Part shown: one piece after another, positions 8,820-21,112 of the stretch | Position numbering within the stretch: position 1 is the stretch's first letter | How the letters are laid out: every line of letters begins with the position of its first letter | DNA from: Thecamonas trahens ATCC 50062 | Taxonomy: Eukaryota; Apusozoa; Apusomonadida; Apusomonadidae | Assembly: GCF_000142905.1 (NCBI RefSeq) | Contig: NW_013657630.1 | Span: 1-47,289 of the forward strand | DNA: 47,289 nucleotides | Reading direction: 5' to 3' | Notes under the pieces: generated by a model | What the model saw: only the letters and a program-made list of their open reading frames with translations | The model's database searches: none | What the model was told of the DNA's origin: nothing | Program-made: the position numbers and the translations under genes

Positions 8820-11800
8820 ATGCCCACCGCATCCGAGTACCTCGTCCTCGCGGCGCGTAAGGGAGCTGCGTCAAAGATTGGCGCACTTGCGGCACGTGGG
8901 GCGGACGTCGACTTTGTGGATGACCGTGGCCTCACGCCGTTGCTCCATGCCCTCGCCCGGAGGGACGGAGAGACTACGGAAGCCGTTTGCATGGCTGGTG
9001 CCGATACCGAGCTCATCTCACCGTCTGCCATCTCCCCGCTCATCCTCGCCCTCCTCTCGGGCGAGCTAACTCTGGTTGACATTGTTCTCTCCTATGGCGC
9101 AGAGCCGAACCGTCCCGCTGCTGCTCCCTACACCGCCCCGCAATCGTCGTCGTCATCGTCGCTGGCAACGCAACAGACGGAACCGCCGAGTCCTCAGCCG
9201 CAGCTGCCTCCTCCGGCCTCTCAAGGTCTCGGCTCGCCGGCTCGAAAAAAGCCTCCGCCTCCGTCGCACCCGCCGCCGCCTCTGTCGCCGACCGCAGCGG
9301 CGCATCATCCACCGCCATCGCCATCGCCGTCGCCATCGCCGGTCGATGTGCTGGCATGGGCCAACGTGCGCGAGGCAGGCGTGTGCGAACAACTTGTGGC
9401 GCCGCTGAGGCTCGACCGCATCGAGATCTGGCTCCCCCTCCACCTCGCCATCGCCCTGGAGAGGCCCGATTTTGTCGAGCTGCTGCTGCTGGCGGGTGCA
9501 AGCGTTGATGAGGTCATGGACAAAGTCGGCGAGCCGCTGCATCTGGCGGCTGCAGCCGGCTCGGTTGCGTGCGCGCAAATACTGCTTGACGCCGGCGCCG
9601 AGTCGTCGCGTGGCGCACCAGTCACCGGCGCCACTCCGCTGCACTTGGCCGGAACGATAGGCGGCAATGTCGGCGTCCTCGCGCTCCTCAAGAACGCCGG
9701 CGCCGACTTTCAGGCTCTCGACGCGTCGGGCAAGACGCCGCTAGCGGCGGCGTCAGCTGCGCCTCCCGGCTCGGTTCCATCGGATGTCATCCGGTTCCTC
9801 ACCAACTACACCAAGGTCTCGCTCAACAAGCACCTGACCGCGGCCACCGAGACAACGGTCGACACCGCGCGCCCGCGCTCGGCAGAGGTCCTCAACTACC
9901 CAGCAGCAGGCTCCGCACCAGCTCTGCTTCTAGGCTCGATCCTTGGCGACATCGACGAGGAGCGCGCCCTGCCGGTCCTTACCCAGGCCGGCATTTCGGA
10001 CGAGCTGCTCAACTACGCCACAACGCCACGGGCTGACCTCGAGGCTCGCCTTCGCGGGACCGGCGCGCTCTCCTCGGTGGCGCTCGCGCGCTTTCTTGCC
10101 GAAGTCGATGCGTACAACGCCAAGTCGGACGCAGCCGCAGCCGCAGCCGCAGCCGCGGCGTCTCCACCGTCGACGCCCACGCTGCCGGTCCCGCGCGGGC
10201 GTCGCTCAAACTCGGTCTCGAAAGATGCCGGCTCGCCGCTGGCGGCGCCGCTGATGGCGCCGGGCGAGGCGACCATCACCATGGCCGCTGTGGCAAGCGG
10301 CGGCAAGTTCAAGCGCCAGACCACGTACGTTGTCACCCTCCGTCCTCCAGGCATCGCGGTCGAGCGCAGGTACAAGGACTTTGCCTGGCTGGCCACCCGC
10401 CTCCGCAACATTTACCCGTTCCGCTCGGTGCCGGGCCTGCCTCCACCGTCGCGCCAGACCGGCGCCGACGCCACAGACGCAACTCGGCGGCAGCTGCTCA
10501 TCTTTCTCCGCCACATTCACGCCCGCCCAGACGTCTACGACCCAGCGCTGCTCAAGCCATTCCTTCTCCTCTCGACCGCCAGTGAATGGGACGCCCACAA
10601 GCGATCTGCGTCCAAGCACCCGCCACCGCCCGAGGCTGAGTCCCATCTACACGGGCGCGACGCCGCCGCTCACATCCGGCCCGACGCCGATGCATACCTC
10701 ACTGCTCTTCACGCTTCGATCTCCGCTTTTGCACTTCGTTCGAGCCGGTCCACACTGCCGCCGCTGACCTAGTTGCTGTCCACGCTGCCCACACCGCTGC
10801 TGCGACCGCCTTTTCGTCGGCGGTGGCCTCGATGCGGGAGGCGGCGACGCCCGAGGCGGCGGCGGGGCGGCAACCTCGCCAGCTACGGGCTCAAGTGTGC
10901 ACGCTGAGCTCCGCGCCGAGCTTGACGCCATGATGGATGCAGCATCAGGCGTGCTGGAGTACGCGTTGGCGTCGGATGTCGAGTGTGTCACCGCTGCCGT
11001 CTCGCAGCTCGCCGGCTCGGCCCGCAAGGCGCTCAAGATCGGCAAGACTGCCGTTGACGCCCGCGACTCGCCGGTTGGCCTCCGTGACGCTCTCAAGGGC
11101 ATCTCGCTCCACCTCGTGGCAGTCCTCAACGTCGTGCCGCGGGTCTCTGCCTCGCCGGGTGGGCTGGACGATCTGATGGACCTCAACTCGTGCACCCACG
11201 CGCTGACCGGAGCGGTGGAGCGATTGCTCTCGCTGCTCGCGCTCACCGCGTCAAACTCGTCGAACGCGCCCTCGCGCAACATGGTGGCGCTCTCGGCGTA
11301 CGCTGAGACCCACGGCGCGCTTGGTGCCATGCACACCCGGCAGGCCGCGGTGGAGTCGGCCGTCCTTCTTGACACCATGTACGAGGTCATCTCTGTCGCG
11401 CGCTCGCTGCTGGTCGCGTTTGATAACAGGTCCGTCGTCGCCACCAAGTTTGACTCGTCGCAGAAGAAGACGCTGGCGGCCCAGCTCAAGCTCCGGACCG
11501 CCCGCGACAAGGCCTCCTCACCGTCCGACTCGACCGTGGCCAAGCTCGAGGCGCTCGCCCGCCACAACCAGGCCAAGCTCGAGCAGCGCCGCACCGAGCT
11601 CTCGTTTGCTACCTACGCACTGCTCGAGGACACCCACTACGTCCGCGATGTGCTCATCTCCAAGCTCACCCACGCGCTGGCCCACCTGGCCTTCTCCACC
11701 TCGTCGTTTAACTCACAAGTCGCCGCCGTCTGGCTCCGCGCCCACGCAGACCTCGCCGCCATCGATGCCGAGCTTCACGCTGCAGGCACCGCCCCGGCTT

Positions 11801-11889
11801 CTGCCGTCGACCTGGAGCATGGGAGCAGCGCCGCCGACAGCACGATGCCGCCGCGCCGCACCCGCGCGCGGTCTGCCACTCTTGCCTGA
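8820..11889 (+). CDS. Ankyrin-PX-BAR sorting nexin-like protein (frame breaks)
   Basis: N-terminal ankyrin repeats come first (residues 1-100, e.g. GADVDFVDDRGLTPLLHAL; then about 200-330, e.g. PLHLAAAAGSVACAQILLDAGAE), interrupted by a Ser/Pro-rich loop. A PX domain follows (about 480-590): VERRYKDFAWLATRLRNIYP and PGLPPPS are the classic phosphoinositide-binding signatures. The C-terminal 330 residues are helical and fit a SNX-type BAR domain for membrane curvature. The first frame stops at 10772; the helix continues in the -1 frame (FEPVHTAAADLVAVHAAH) and then in another -1 frame from about 10860 (GSSVHAELRAELDAMMD). Two lost bases, near 10735-10745 and 10840-10880, explain this; the second lies in a CGG/GGGG-rich stretch. 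ATG 8820 was preferred over the in-frame ATG at 8532 because the sequence between is a C-rich leader. Likely role: endosomal sorting. Confidence 0.78.
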
Positions 11890-12429
11890 TGCATGTGCGT
11901 GTGGGTTGCGAGCGAAGAGGGGGTACCGCGAGTGGTCTACTTTGCTCAGAAACAGAGAGCGATGACAGCAGCTGCGATGAGAACGGCAGCGACAACAGAG
12001 GCGAGTGGGGCGAGTGGGCGAGGCGCGAGGCAAGAGGCTTGAGGCGCGAGGCGCAAGGCGGCCAAAGTGGTGTCGCCAAGCCTCGCGCTCACGACACGTA
12101 CAGATGCTATCGACCGACAGCAAGGTGCAGGCGTAGTCGGCATCGGTTATGATCTGAACGTTAGTGCCGTAGCCTCAGCTGATTCCGCCGAGCGGCGAGC
12201 CAACAACAACCACATTGCGCGCACTCAGGTCGCCACCCCTCGGAAACGAACTCCCCTCAACGAAACCAACTTCCCAACGAAACCAACGCCCCAACGGCCA
12301 CCACCGCAACCCCCCCCCCCATTCTCAGGTCCATCAGGGACACCCACCCCCCCCCCACCCACCCCCACCCACCCCACCTCACCCCCACCCCACCCCCACC
12401 CCCACCCCCCACCGCACACAGCCCCAACT
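11890..12429. other. Intergenic region with GC-rich repeats and a C-rich leader
   Basis: Positions 12000-12065 hold imperfect copies of GAGGCGCGAGGC. Positions 12305-12420 are almost purely C and A with many CCCCA units, ending at the next start codon. No RNA gene was recognised. Confidence 0.55.
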
Positions 12430-12996
12430 ATGAAGTTCGAGGAGCTCGACCAACTCAGCAAGTACGAGCTTGTGGGCTCTGTCAACCGCAACATTCTCCA
12501 CGAGCTCGCCCAGCTGAAGCTGACCATTGCCGAGCTGGAGGAGACCTGTATTGCCCGCTTCGGCTTTGACGGCCAGTACCACCCAGACTCTGCCTACGGC
12601 GTCGACGAGGCCGCACGCTTTGCGCCCGACCGCGAGCACGATGCTCGCCGACCGATGTATGATGACCACCGCAACGACCACCATGCCACCCGCCATCATC
12701 ATCACCATCAGCATCATCATCAATCTCGCCGCCGCCATCACTCGGGCTACGCCCACCCGCCGGCGCCCCACGCATCACGCTCTGCTGCCCACGCCGCCTA
12801 CCCGTCGGCCCCGCACCACGCTCATCACGGCTATCCGTCAGCCCACCCGTACCCAAACTCGTACCCGCATCCGTACCCGTACGATGCGGAGAGCCCCGGC
12901 TCGTGGTCTTCCAAGGGCAAGGGCAAGGGCAAGGGCAAGGACAAGTCAAAGTCCAAAAAGTCCAAGGACAAGTCCAAGAAGAAGTCGCGCTCGTAA
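12430..12996 (+). CDS. Small His-rich protein with Lys/Ser tail, function unknown
   Basis: The 188-residue product begins with a conserved-looking helical segment (MKFEELDQLSKYELVGSVN, then a leucine-rich ELAQLKLTIAELEE coiled stretch, residues 1-45). A His-rich middle (HHHHHQHHH, about 85-105) and His/Pro/Tyr-rich repeats follow, with a KGKGKGKGKDKSKSKK tail. It was not recognised as a known family. The His tracts could bind metal and the Lys tail could bind nucleic acid or act as a nuclear localisation signal; both are inference. It ends 55 bases from the talin stop, tail to tail. GC content and codon use match its neighbours. Confidence 0.7.
   Translation: MKFEELDQLSKYELVGSVNRNILHELAQLKLTIAELEETCIARFGFDGQYHPDSAYGVDEAARFAPDREHDARRPMYDDHRNDHHATRHHHHHQHHHQSRRRHHSGYAHPPAPHASRSAAHAAYPSAPHHAHHGYPSAHPYPNSYPHPYPYDAESPGSWSSKGKGKGKGKDKSKSKKSKDKSKKKSRS
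12917..12990 (+). repeat. AAGGGC hexamer repeat encoding Lys-Gly tail
   Basis: Tandem AAGGGC units are followed by AAGTCC/AAGTCA units, coding KGKGKG then KSKSKK. The RasGEF gene has a comparable AAGGCC run encoding KAKAKAK. Confidence 0.8.
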
Positions 12997-13051
12997 ATAC
13001 CTCCCATCATCTCCCTCCCTCCCCCCCCTCCCATCGCCACTGCTTGTGTCT

Positions 13052-16000
13052 TCACTTGCCTGCCGCAGCCTTGGCCTTCTCGCGCCGCCGCTTGGCCCGC
13101 GCCCGCGCCAGCTTCTCCTTGCGCCGCCGCGCCTTCTCGAGCTCGGCCTGCGCCTGCAGAATCGCGAGCTGCGACTCCATCTCCTCGCGCTTGGCCATGA
13201 CCTCGCCGTCGGCGAGCTCAATGTCCGAGTCCGAGCCGTCGTCGCCAGCGGCGCTCCTGCGGTTGGCGTCGGCAATCTCGACAAGCGACTTGGCCGCAGA
13301 CTTGACGTCCTTGCCCGCCGACTTCATCGCCGCCTGCGGCTTCGAGTCACCGGCCTTGACCTGCCCGGCCGTCGTGAGGTGGACCGTCGACGTCACCACG
13401 CCCTTGCACGCCGCCTTGATCACAAGATGCGGGTCCTTGTGCTTGCCGGCAATGATCTCGCCGGCCACCTCGACCAGCTGCTTGCACTCGGCCTGCACAC
13501 GCTGCGCGCCCGAGATGAGGCCCTCTTCAAAGTCTGAGCCGACCATGTACGGCGAGCCGGCCTCCACACCCTCGGCCACCTTGGCGAGTACCTCCTTCTG
13601 CACCACTACAGACCGCTTCACCAGCGTCGCCGCCGCAGCCATGATCGTCTTGCACGCCTCCACCACGCTCTCCTCGAACGAGAGCGTGTCGCGGTCTGGC
13701 CCGCGCTTCGGCCGCAGCTTGTTAAGCTTCTTCGCAGTAGCGTCGATCGCACTCGCAGACTCCTTCAGTGCCGCCGATGTCTCGTCCATCTCGCCGTCGC
13801 CGGCCAGGAACGACGCCGCCGTCGAGATCTCCGCAATGCCTTCCGCCACCTTGGAGCTTGCCGACCGGAGCTTCTTCTGTGCCGCGCGGTTCTTCTTGAG
13901 GTCAGACCCGGCGGCCTTGAGCACACTCAGCATCGTCACCACGTGCCCGATCCCGCCCTTGACCGCATCGTAGAACGCCGCCCGCGCCTCGGGTGTCGCC
14001 GCCACCGCCCCATCCTTGCACTTCATCACAAAGCCCACCAGGTTGCGCGCAAGCTCCGTCGCAACATCGCCCATCTTGTCCTTCGACTTTTTCGCCGCCA
14101 CAAGGACCTTGGTCGACGCTTTGGAAATGCCCGACGCCTCGTCCGCAATCTCGTCCGGGCTCACAGACGGCTTGGCCCCGTCCGGCACAGCCTCGGACGC
14201 GTCGAGCGAGCCGAGCGCCTGCTCGATGACGGAAATCGCAGACTTGAGCGCCTTGCGCCCAGACGTCGCCATCTCCTCCACGCCCTCGTTGGTCTTGAGC
14301 AGGATCTTGACGCCCTTGAGCGCAGCCTTGGCCTCGTCATTCACCCGCTCGCCGAGCTCGTTGTCGTCCGGCGCACCCGCAAGCTCCACCGCGTCACCTG
14401 TCAGCGCAGAGAGCGCCTCCACCAGGTTGCGCGCAGCGTCCAGGAGCGCCTGCTGCGCCCCAAGGTCCGGCAGCGTCGGCAGCGCGAGCTCAAGCCGCTC
14501 AAACAGCCCGCCCACAGCGCTCGCAAGCTTCTTGGCCGCCGCACCCGTTCCGTCCGCATTGCCCTCACCTGCCTCCTTCTTCACCTTGGTCAGAGCCTTG
14601 CCGATCTTGGCCGCATCCGTCTCGATCGCGCCCTGGAAGTCCGAGTAGTTGGCGCTGTCCGAGTTCTTCAACTGCCCGCTCGTCGCCATAAACGTGAGCG
14701 TGTCGAGGTCGCCGAGTGCGTCCTCGATCGCAATCGCCGCCTCCTCCGCCTCGCGGTCCGCAGACGCCTCGGCCTTGGCCGTCGCCAGTAGCGCGCTCAC
14801 GCCCTTGGCGACCTTGCTCGCGCACGTCTTGGAGAGCGCCGCCCCGGCGTTGGCGTCCGCGCTACCTTCCGCAATCGCCGCCGCAGACCGCAGTGCGTCC
14901 GCCACCAGCGCCGCGAGCCCAGCTCCGGACTCGAGCAGCTTTTGGCTCTTGGAGCTCATCGGCGCCGCAGCCGCCACAGCCGCAAGGAGCTCCGGGAAGA
15001 GCGCCGCAACCTGCGTCCCGATCGACGTCAGCTTCTTGCCCTGGCCCTTCTTCGCTGCCTTGCCGAGGTGAAGCACGCCCGACGCAACCTTCTTCCCGCT
15101 GCTCTTGATCGCCCGCTGGTAGTCGCCGTACGCCATCGACTTGTCGCGTGCTGGCGCTGCTCCGCCTTCGAGCTGGATGCCCACGCTCCGCGCCGCCGCC
15201 GTCTCCACAAGCTCCGCCGCCGCAGACAGGTTGTCGTTCGCCGATCCGGCGCTCGACGCCTCGCCCACCGCGCCCTTGAGCGCCACGCCGGCCTCCTCCA
15301 CCGCCGCCACCGCTGCCTTGAGCGTCTTGGCATTCGCCTCCCCGCTCCCCTTGCTCGCCTCGGCCACAAGCGGCACCAGCTCCTGCGCGAGCGCTGCCGC
15401 CGCGCTCAGCATCGAAGCTTGCACCTCCGAGTCGTCAGTCTTGGCCGCCGCCGCCTTGGCCACAGGCGCAAGCTCCTCCACCAGCGCCGCCAGAGCCTCG
15501 GCCCGCTGCCCAACATCTTCGCCGCTGGCGCCGTCGGCCACCGCCGCGCGCAGCTGTCCGGCCTTGAGCTCCAGCTCGTTGGCAAGCTCCACAACCCGTG
15601 ACGAGGCCTTGGCCAGCGAGAGCTTCGACGACGTCTCCAGCTCACCGATCGACGCCGCCATCGTCGTCTCCTCGAGATCCTCCGCCACCGCGCCCATCCG
15701 CGCCATCGCGTCCTGGCTCTCGCGCGCCCCAGGGCTCGCGTTCCGCGCCGCAGCCTCGAGCTTCTCCGACGCAGACGCCACAGACTTGGCCGCAGACGCC
15801 ACCAGCGACTTGGACGCCGCACCCGCAGACGACGAGCCCTTGGCAAGTACCTTGGCCGCAGAAACCTCCTGCGTCGCTGCCTCAGCCACCGCCGTCGCAG
15901 CCGCAACCATCTCGCTGGCGCTGGCACTCGCGCTCGCACTCGCACTTCCGCCTCCGCTTGCACTTCCGCCTCCACTCGCGCCTGCAGGCGCGAGTGAGGC

Positions 16001-19000
16001 CTCAAGCGCCTGTGCCGCCTGTGCAAACTCGCGCTCGGCTGCCCGGATCGCCTTGGTCGCCTTCACCAGCGCCGCTGCGTCCTCGGCAGATGCCACGCCT
16101 CCGGCCGCCGCCTCGGCGAGCGCCTTGTTGGCCGCCTTGAGCTTGTCGAGCGACCCAAGCACCGCCTTGGCGCTCTTGAGGCTTCCTTTGTCCAGCGCCT
16201 TGCCGTGGCTCGTCACAAGCTCCTTGGCCGCCTTCCGCGCCGCCTTCTCCAGCCCGACCGAGACTTTGGCAACCGCAGCTGCAGCCTTGATCATCGCTTT
16301 TGGCTTCTTCAGCTTCATCATCGCCTTGGTCCCAGTCTCGATGCCCTCGCACTTGGCCGCGTACGGCTTGAACGGGAACACCGGTCCATCGGCTGGCACG
16401 GCGGCGCTCCCGCTCCCGCTCCCGCTCCCGCTCGTCACTGCGCTCGCTGCGCTCGATGTCGCCGCCGCGAGGCTCACCACGCTCTCACCCACAGCCTGGG
16501 CCTGGGCCGTCAGCTCGTCGCCGTCCTTACCGGCCTTGGCAGCCTTGGCCAGCGCCGCCGCCGCCGCCCGCGCTGCTTCGGCCTGCGCGCTCAGCGTCGC
16601 CAGCGCTTCTGCGAGCGAGCTCGCACCCGAGCTGCTGCTTGCGCCCTCGGCATCAGACAAGTGCTCAGTGACAGCCGCCATAATGGCCGCCACCACCGCG
16701 TCAAACTCAGACTCGGTCTCGGACGACGACGACTCGACAGTGGCAACAAGGTGTGCCACCGCTGTCGCCGCTGCCTCGTTGGCCGACGCAAGCTTGGCTG
16801 GCGCTTCGGTGTCATCGGCGTCGCCGGCAGCTGCCCGCGCCGTCGCCATAAGCGCCTGCGCCGCGCTAGCCACCTCGGCCGTCGCGCCCACAAGCGCCGC
16901 CTGCGACGACGGCAGCGAGAGTCCTGCCGCAGCAGTCTCCACCGCATCCTGCAGCATACCGTACGCACCCTCTACCTTTTCGGCTGCACCCGCAAGCTCA
17001 TCGGCCGCGTCCGACAGCGTCGCCGACGGCAGTTTGGCCAGCGCCGCAGCAAGCGCCCGTGCCGCTCCCAGAACCGAGTCCGAGAGCCCGTCGAGTGACG
17101 GCGGCGCCGGCGGCAGGTTGGCGAGATCCAACTGCGCCGCACGCGCCGCAATGACCCGCTCAGTCCGTAGGCAGTCGCCCACGCCAGGAAGCGCTTCAGT
17201 CAGCGTGTCGACATCGGCCTTCAGCTGCGCGTTGGCCGCCTTGAGCGCCGCCGCCGCGCTCGGGTCCGAGCTCGCCTTTCGCACGCCGGCAAGCAGCAGC
17301 CCGAGACTCTTGAGCACCGCCGCCGTCGCGTCGAGATTGGCACCCTGCGCATCCGCTGCAGCCTCGCCCTGAGCCAGCGCCGCAAGGTTGACTGCCGCCC
17401 CGGCGAGCATCGACGCATTCGAGGCCGCATCCTTGGCCGCCGCGCCCACATCTTCCGGCGCGAGGTTCGCGTGTGCGTGCACAATGTTGTCACCAGTCTC
17501 GGCAAGCGCCTGCATCGCGTACTGCAGCTCGGACGACGCCGAGTCGACCGTGATGAACTCCGACTCGGGCGCAAGCTCCCCGCTCGCAGCCTTGCTCTTG
17601 GCGCCAACCACCTCGCTGCGCTCGGCCTTAATCTTGGCCAGCGCCGCGTCGACCTCGAGGTCCCAGCACGCCTCGCGCGCAGCCTTGTACGCCGCCACCA
17701 GCGCCGAATGCGCCTGTCCGGCGTGGCGCGCTGCGCCAGCCACCGCCTCCTCGTCCGTCGGGTCCTCAAACGCTGGCGCCGCGCCCTTGGCAGAGAGCAC
17801 CGCCCGCGATGTCGGTGGTGCGGCCTTCTTGGCCGCCGCCAGCAGGTCTTTCTGGTTCTCGAGGCTCGTCGGCTCGATCGAGAACTTGATCGCCGCCGCG
17901 TCGAGCGCTGCGTTGGGCGCCGCGGCCTTTTCGGCGTCGCGCCGCGCCCGGCCCTCGGCCGACGAGTTGGACGACTCGCCAGCGACATCGACTGCGTCGA
18001 CCATCGCCGCCGTCGCCGCTGCCGACGACTTGGCCGCCCGCGAGAGGTTGAAGAGCGTGCGCTTGCGAGCACGCGCCCCCGAGATCGCCGCAGCGTGCTC
18101 GGCGAGACCGTTGGCCGCAGCACGAAGCGCGTCGTTGGCCTCCTTGGACTCGGGTGACTTTTTGACCTCGCGCGCCGCCTGGTTGAGGCTTGCCAGCGCT
18201 GCCCGGAGTGCCTCGTTGTCGGCTACGAGCGGATCCTTAAAGCCGGCAAAAGTCTCGGCCTCAGCCTCGGCCTCGGCCAGGTCGGCGAGCGCCACGCCGG
18301 CCGTTGCCGCGGCCTTGGCACCTCCGAGTGCCTGCTTGGACGATGCAGCGTTGACGACAAGGACCACCGCAGCGTCAAGCTCGGACGCCGCCCGCACAAT
18401 GGCCTCGGTCCGGTCGATGTTGTCCGAGACGGTGTCGATCGAGCCGGCAAGGTCCTTGATGGCCAGCGCCACCGCCTCGGCCGCCGCCTTCAGGTTGCCG
18501 AGCCCGAGCTCGTCGAGCCCAGCCATGTCGGCTAGCGTGAGCAGCTGGTTGAGCGAGGTCTTGAGACCGAGCGCACGGTCCTTGAGCTTGCCCTGGTTCT
18601 GCGGGTCGAGCACTGTCGCGCCCGAAGCCGCAATCGCGCCGTGCATGGCGGCAGCGTCGGCGTCGAGCTTGACGCGCGCTGACACGAGCTTCTCCTTCTC
18701 AGCCGAGTCAACCTCGGCCGACGACTCGAGCGCGCTGTCAAACGGCGCCGCCAGCTCGTCAAGCGCGGTCCGGACCGCAGACGCCGCATCGAGAAGTGAG
18801 TCAAGTGAGAGTGGATTGGCGTCCGGCACGCCGCCGGCGCCGAGCAGGCCGTTGAACGCGACGCCCAGATCCTGGGCCGCTGAGAGCAGCGAGTCGAGGT
18901 CCAGGCCGCCTGCGCCCGGCGCGTCGTCGAGCGAGAGCGTCGCGAGGTTGAGCATCGACGAGAGCTGAGCCGAGACCTGGGCCGACGCCTCGAGCAGGCC

Positions 19001-21112
19001 GTCGTTGTCTTCGTTCGACGCCTCCATCAGCCGCGCCGCGTTGCGCACCGCGTCGTTGAGCTCGTCGTTGAGCTGGACCAGCCGCTGCGCCGATACCGTG
19101 AGGTCGGTCTTGGAGGCCGAGCCCGGCCCGGCGCCTGCAGCCAGCGCCGAGTCGAGCGCGAGGGCAGTCTCAGTCGAGAGGTCGCCGAGGATGTCGGCGA
19201 GCATGTCGCGCGCGTTCTGCAGGTTCGTCGCCTTGAGCTCGTCCGGCAGCGCGTCGAGATCCATCTCGCTGCCACCCGAGGTGTCGGCCGACATGGCCGA
19301 CGCGCCCACATTGGACGAGGAGAGGACCTGAGCGCAGCGGCGGAGCTCGGCGTCGAGGTCAGTCACCGTCGAAATGGAGAGCCTGCGCTGGTCGCTTGCG
19401 CCGTCGAGACCCGACATGCCCGGACGCGGGTGGCGCGACGCCCCGGCGCGGCGACCGACGACGACGTCATGGTCCGCCGCGGATTGGAGAGCCGCGCCAC
19501 GCCCGACGCCCGCGCCGGCGTGATCATCTCCTCCTCGATAGCGCGCTGCTCGTCTTCCTCGAGGTCGCGCGCGCGGTCGCGCCGCTGCGAGAGAATGATG
19601 TCGATGTAGCCGGCAATGAGCGCCGAAATGGCATCGCCCTCGTCCGTCAGCACCGTGTAGTACTCGTTCTTGTGGTCACCGTAGTCGAGCGTGATCGACG
19701 ACTTGGACGGCGCCCACCGGCGGAGCTGGGTGAGCGCAAACGGCTCCTCGCGCGGGATCTTGCTGATCGGGTCGAGCCGGAACAGGTGCGACTTGGAAAT
19801 GCCGAGGAGGACCGGCTCAAACTTCTTGGTCACCTTGCCCTTTTTGTCGAGCTTGGGCTCCTGCGCGTGGAAGACCGTGACGCCAAACGTCTCGAGCGAC
19901 CGCGCGAGCTGGATGAATCGGAACTTGGCGTCGTGGCCCGACATCCGCAGCAGCTTCTTGTGCTCGGCAAAGACAAGCCGGTCGATCCGCTTGACCTTGC
20001 GGAACTCCTTCGGCAGGTACGAGATGACCGACGTGGTCTTCTTGTTGTGCCGTGACGGGTCGTGGTCGCCAAGAATGATCTGGCACATGAGCGCGGCAAA
20101 CATAACCGCCTCGTCCTGCCGCACTACAAGCCGCCCGTTGACAATGTCATCGCGGAGCTGCTCGTACAGCAGGTTGAGTGTCTGCGGGTCCGACGTGTCC
20201 ACGTCGGCGTCAAAGAAGAAGAACTTCTTCTTGAGAAGCACCGCAGACGTGTCCGGCACGGCTTGCTCGTGGAGCGTTGCGTTGCCGCGAAGCCACTCGT
20301 CATCGCCGGCCGCCTTGGCCGCCTTCTCGCGCGCCTTGCGCGTCTCCTCGTCGGCCTCCTCGTCAAAGAGCTGCAGCGAGAACTCTTCGGGCTTGGAAAT
20401 GCCCTGCCGCGCGCAGATGGTCTCCACAATCTGCGACACAACGTGCGAGTCGTCGATCATGACCACCTTGCGCGAGCCGTCCATGAGGTACACCCGCAGC
20501 GGCCGGTTGCGCGACTTGTACACCACCTCGTCGAGGTTGTGAATGTCGTAGTACCGCAGCGTCTTGGTCGGGTCCAGCCAGTAGCACTTGGTCAGATCGT
20601 GGCCCGAGAGAAAGTACATGCCCTTGTCTGGCGAGTGCTCGAGGCCAAAGTTCGCCGCAATCGCCACGCAAGCGTCGTGCACGTACGTCGTCTGCAGCCG
20701 ACCAGCAAAGGCGACAGAAATCCAGACAACAAGTAGTAAGTACTCCTTACACATACCCACACCCACCACCACATACCCACCGTCTCCCACCCATACCCCT
20801 CCCCTCCGTCCTCCTCCTCCCGCATGTTCGCCCGCAATGAAAATTGGTCCAGAAACGGCTGCGGGCAAACTCGATTGCTGCCGCAAGTTCAACAACCTCC
20901 CCCCCCACCCCCGTCCCCCTCTGCTCCAACCCCCTCCTACGTACATTATCAAACTTCATAGACTTTGTCCGCGAGTTAATGGCCTTGGTCTTGGGGTCAG
21001 TAAACTCGACTGTGATCTTGATGGTCAGCGAGGCGCCCGACGTCGCCACAGGGTCGACCTCTTGGAACAGCGAAGCCTGGAGGTTGAGCCCAGCGCCGAA
21101 CGAGGTAGACAT
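13052..21112 (-). CDS. TLN: Talin (FERM head plus long helical rod with I/LWEQ actin-binding domain)
   Basis: Exon 1 (21112-20945) encodes 56 residues of the F0 domain ending SMKFDN; exon 2 starts at 20691 with TTYVHDACVAIA, matching the talin sequence after KTMQFEPST. The head is unmistakable: KKFFFFDADVDTSDPQTLNLLYEQ, RFIQLARSLETFGVTVF, LRRWAPSKSSITLDYGD and ALIAGYIDIIL correspond to F1-F3, including the integrin-binding PTB-like F3. A rod of about 2,100 residues is Ala/Ser/Leu-rich helical bundles, and the C-terminus has the THATCH/I-LWEQ actin-binding module (QVKAGDSKPQAAMKSAGKDV) followed by a basic coiled coil. The head and rod frames join only with one -1 shift near 19416-19460, in the linker. 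Total is about 2,600 residues, close to animal talin (about 2,540). It links integrin-type adhesions to actin. The intron starts GTACGTAG. Confidence 0.95.
20692..20944 (-). other. Talin intron 1 (253 nt)
   Basis: It starts GTACGTAGG and ends CTGCAG on the coding strand. Splicing restores the talin F0 sequence at codon phase 0. It contains a G9 run. Confidence 0.9.

Noticed and set aside
10749..10773. GTCCACAC...CTGACCTAG as a 25-nt intron in the PX-BAR gene
   Set aside because: It is far shorter than every other intron here (91-344 nt), lacks the GTACG start, and the frame is better explained by two lost bases.
15141..18968. Long open frames (743 and 526 codons) on the plus strand inside talin
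   Set aside because: They are antisense to the Ala/Ser-rich talin rod; the GC-rich codons lack stops on the other strand. Product is Ala/Ser low complexity with no domain.
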